6,972 nt of DNA from Nocardioides sp. (GTDB lineage Bacteria > Actinomycetota > Actinomycetes > Propionibacteriales > Nocardioidaceae), in contig JARICB010000307.1 in the NCBI GenBank assembly GCA_029264225.1, positions 1-6,972 on the forward strand, in the 5' to 3' direction. Each line of letters opens with the position of its first letter. Positions within the stretch are counted from its first letter, which is position 1. The notes under the pieces are model-generated. The model worked only from the letters and a program-made list of their open reading frames with translations, ran no database searches and was not told the DNA's origin. Below are positions 6,539 to 6,972 of this stretch, one piece after another. A program made the position numbers and the translations under genes.

Positions 6539-6972
6539 GCCTGCTCCTCCGTGTCGGCCCCGAACCAGTGTTGCGGGGCGGGGCGGGTGTTGTGCCAGAT
6601 GTGTTTGGTCTCGCGGTATTCGGCCAACCCGGCCAGCCCGAGCTCGCGCCCGACTCCGCTCTGCTTGTAGCCGCCCCACTCGGCCTGCGGTACGTAGGGG
6701 TGGTGGTCGTTGATCCAGATGGTGCCGTGCCGGAGTCGGCGGGCCACTCGTTCGGCGCGGCCCGCGTTCTCGGTCCACACGGCGCCGGCCAGGCCGTAGA
6801 TGGTGTCGTTGGCCAGGGCGACCGCGGCGTCCTCGAGAGCGTCGGAGTCGGACCCGGTGAAGGTCTCCACCGTGAGCACGGGGCCGAAGGACTCGTCCTG
6901 GACGCAGGACATCGACGTGGTGCAGCCGTCGAGGATCGTCGGGGGGTAGTAGAACCCGTCGTCGTAGCCGGG
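6535..6972 (-). CDS. betB: Betaine-aldehyde dehydrogenase, C-terminal part (5' end outside window)
   Basis: This is the last 145 residues of an aldehyde dehydrogenase, which would convert betaine aldehyde to glycine betaine with NAD(P). The frame is open to the window edge and reads [17 protein letters not shown] at the cut. It then carries ESFGPV (visible residues 27-32), whose Glu and Phe contact the nicotinamide ribose in this superfamily, [14 protein letters not shown] (54-67), and [14 protein letters not shown] (99-112), the conserved closing motif before the oligomerisation strand. The catalytic Cys and general-base Glu lie upstream and cannot be checked. The ATG at 6912 is an internal methionine, not the start. 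Sequence alone would also allow another aldehyde dehydrogenase (for example gamma-aminobutyraldehyde type); the adjoining betA and betT make the betaine role much more likely. Confidence 0.85.
   Translation of the reverse strand, partial: PGYDDGFYYPPTILDGCTTSMSCVQDESFGPVLTVETFTGSDSDALEDAAVALANDTIYGLAGAVWTENAGRAERVARRLRHGTIWINDHHPYVPQAEWGGYKQSGVGRELGLAGLAEYRETKHIWHNTRPAPQHWFGADTEEQA
6544..6549 (-). promoter_or_regulatory. Ribosome binding site that fixes the betA start
   Basis: GGAGGA on the minus strand, 5 bases before the ATG at 6538, is the strongest Shine-Dalgarno sequence in the operon. It supports this start over the upstream in-frame ATG at 6778. Confidence 0.75.

Noticed and set aside
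5303..6670. 455-residue open frame on the plus strand opposite betA
   Set aside because: Same reason: low-complexity composition, no motif, fully antisense to a gene with conserved FAD and active-site residues.
6539..6778. 80-residue N-terminal extension of betA from an upstream in-frame ATG
   Set aside because: It overlaps the betB coding region in another frame, is Arg/Pro-rich, and the ATG at 6538 has a strong ribosome binding site and the FAD motif right after it.
6910..6912. ATG as the start of a short aldehyde dehydrogenase fragment
   Set aside because: The frame is open beyond it to the window edge and the upstream residues ([12 protein letters not shown]) match the family, so this methionine is internal and the gene is cut by the window, not truncated.

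Overview
The window is high-GC DNA whose codons mostly end in G or C. It has actinobacterial-style proteins, and long spurious reading frames lie antisense to every real gene. This points to an Actinomycetota chromosome; the genus cannot be fixed from the sequence. I count five protein genes (one cut by the right edge), no tRNA, rRNA or CRISPR, and no convincing new defence or mobile system.

Layout. (1) About 1-1265: most or all of an IS30-family insertion sequence carrying one intact DDE transposase. Its left end is not recognisable and may lie outside the window; its right end is only tentatively placed after the transposase stop. A hairpin near the left edge contains the best ribosome binding site of the transposase. 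(2) 1249-1426: a 178-base gap with the presumed IS end, a small palindrome, three 7-base tandem repeats and a possible leaderless promoter. (3) 1427-2671: a GT1-type glycosyltransferase of the sterol/macrolide glycosyltransferase superfamily, acceptor unknown. (4) 2653-2685: a perfect 14-bp hairpin that overlaps the glycosyltransferase stop codon and separates two converging transcription units. (5) 2712-6972, minus strand: a compact choline-to-glycine-betaine operon transcribed from the right edge leftward, in the order betB (3' part only), betA, betT. Both gene junctions are 4-base ATGA overlaps.

The bet genes form one metabolic unit. BetT is a BCCT-family carrier that would import choline. 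BetA, an FAD-dependent GMC oxidoreductase, oxidises it to betaine aldehyde, and BetB, an NAD(P)-dependent aldehyde dehydrogenase, finishes the conversion to the osmoprotectant glycine betaine. The operon promoter and any regulator lie beyond the right edge. The glycosyltransferase and the IS have no evident functional link to the bet genes.
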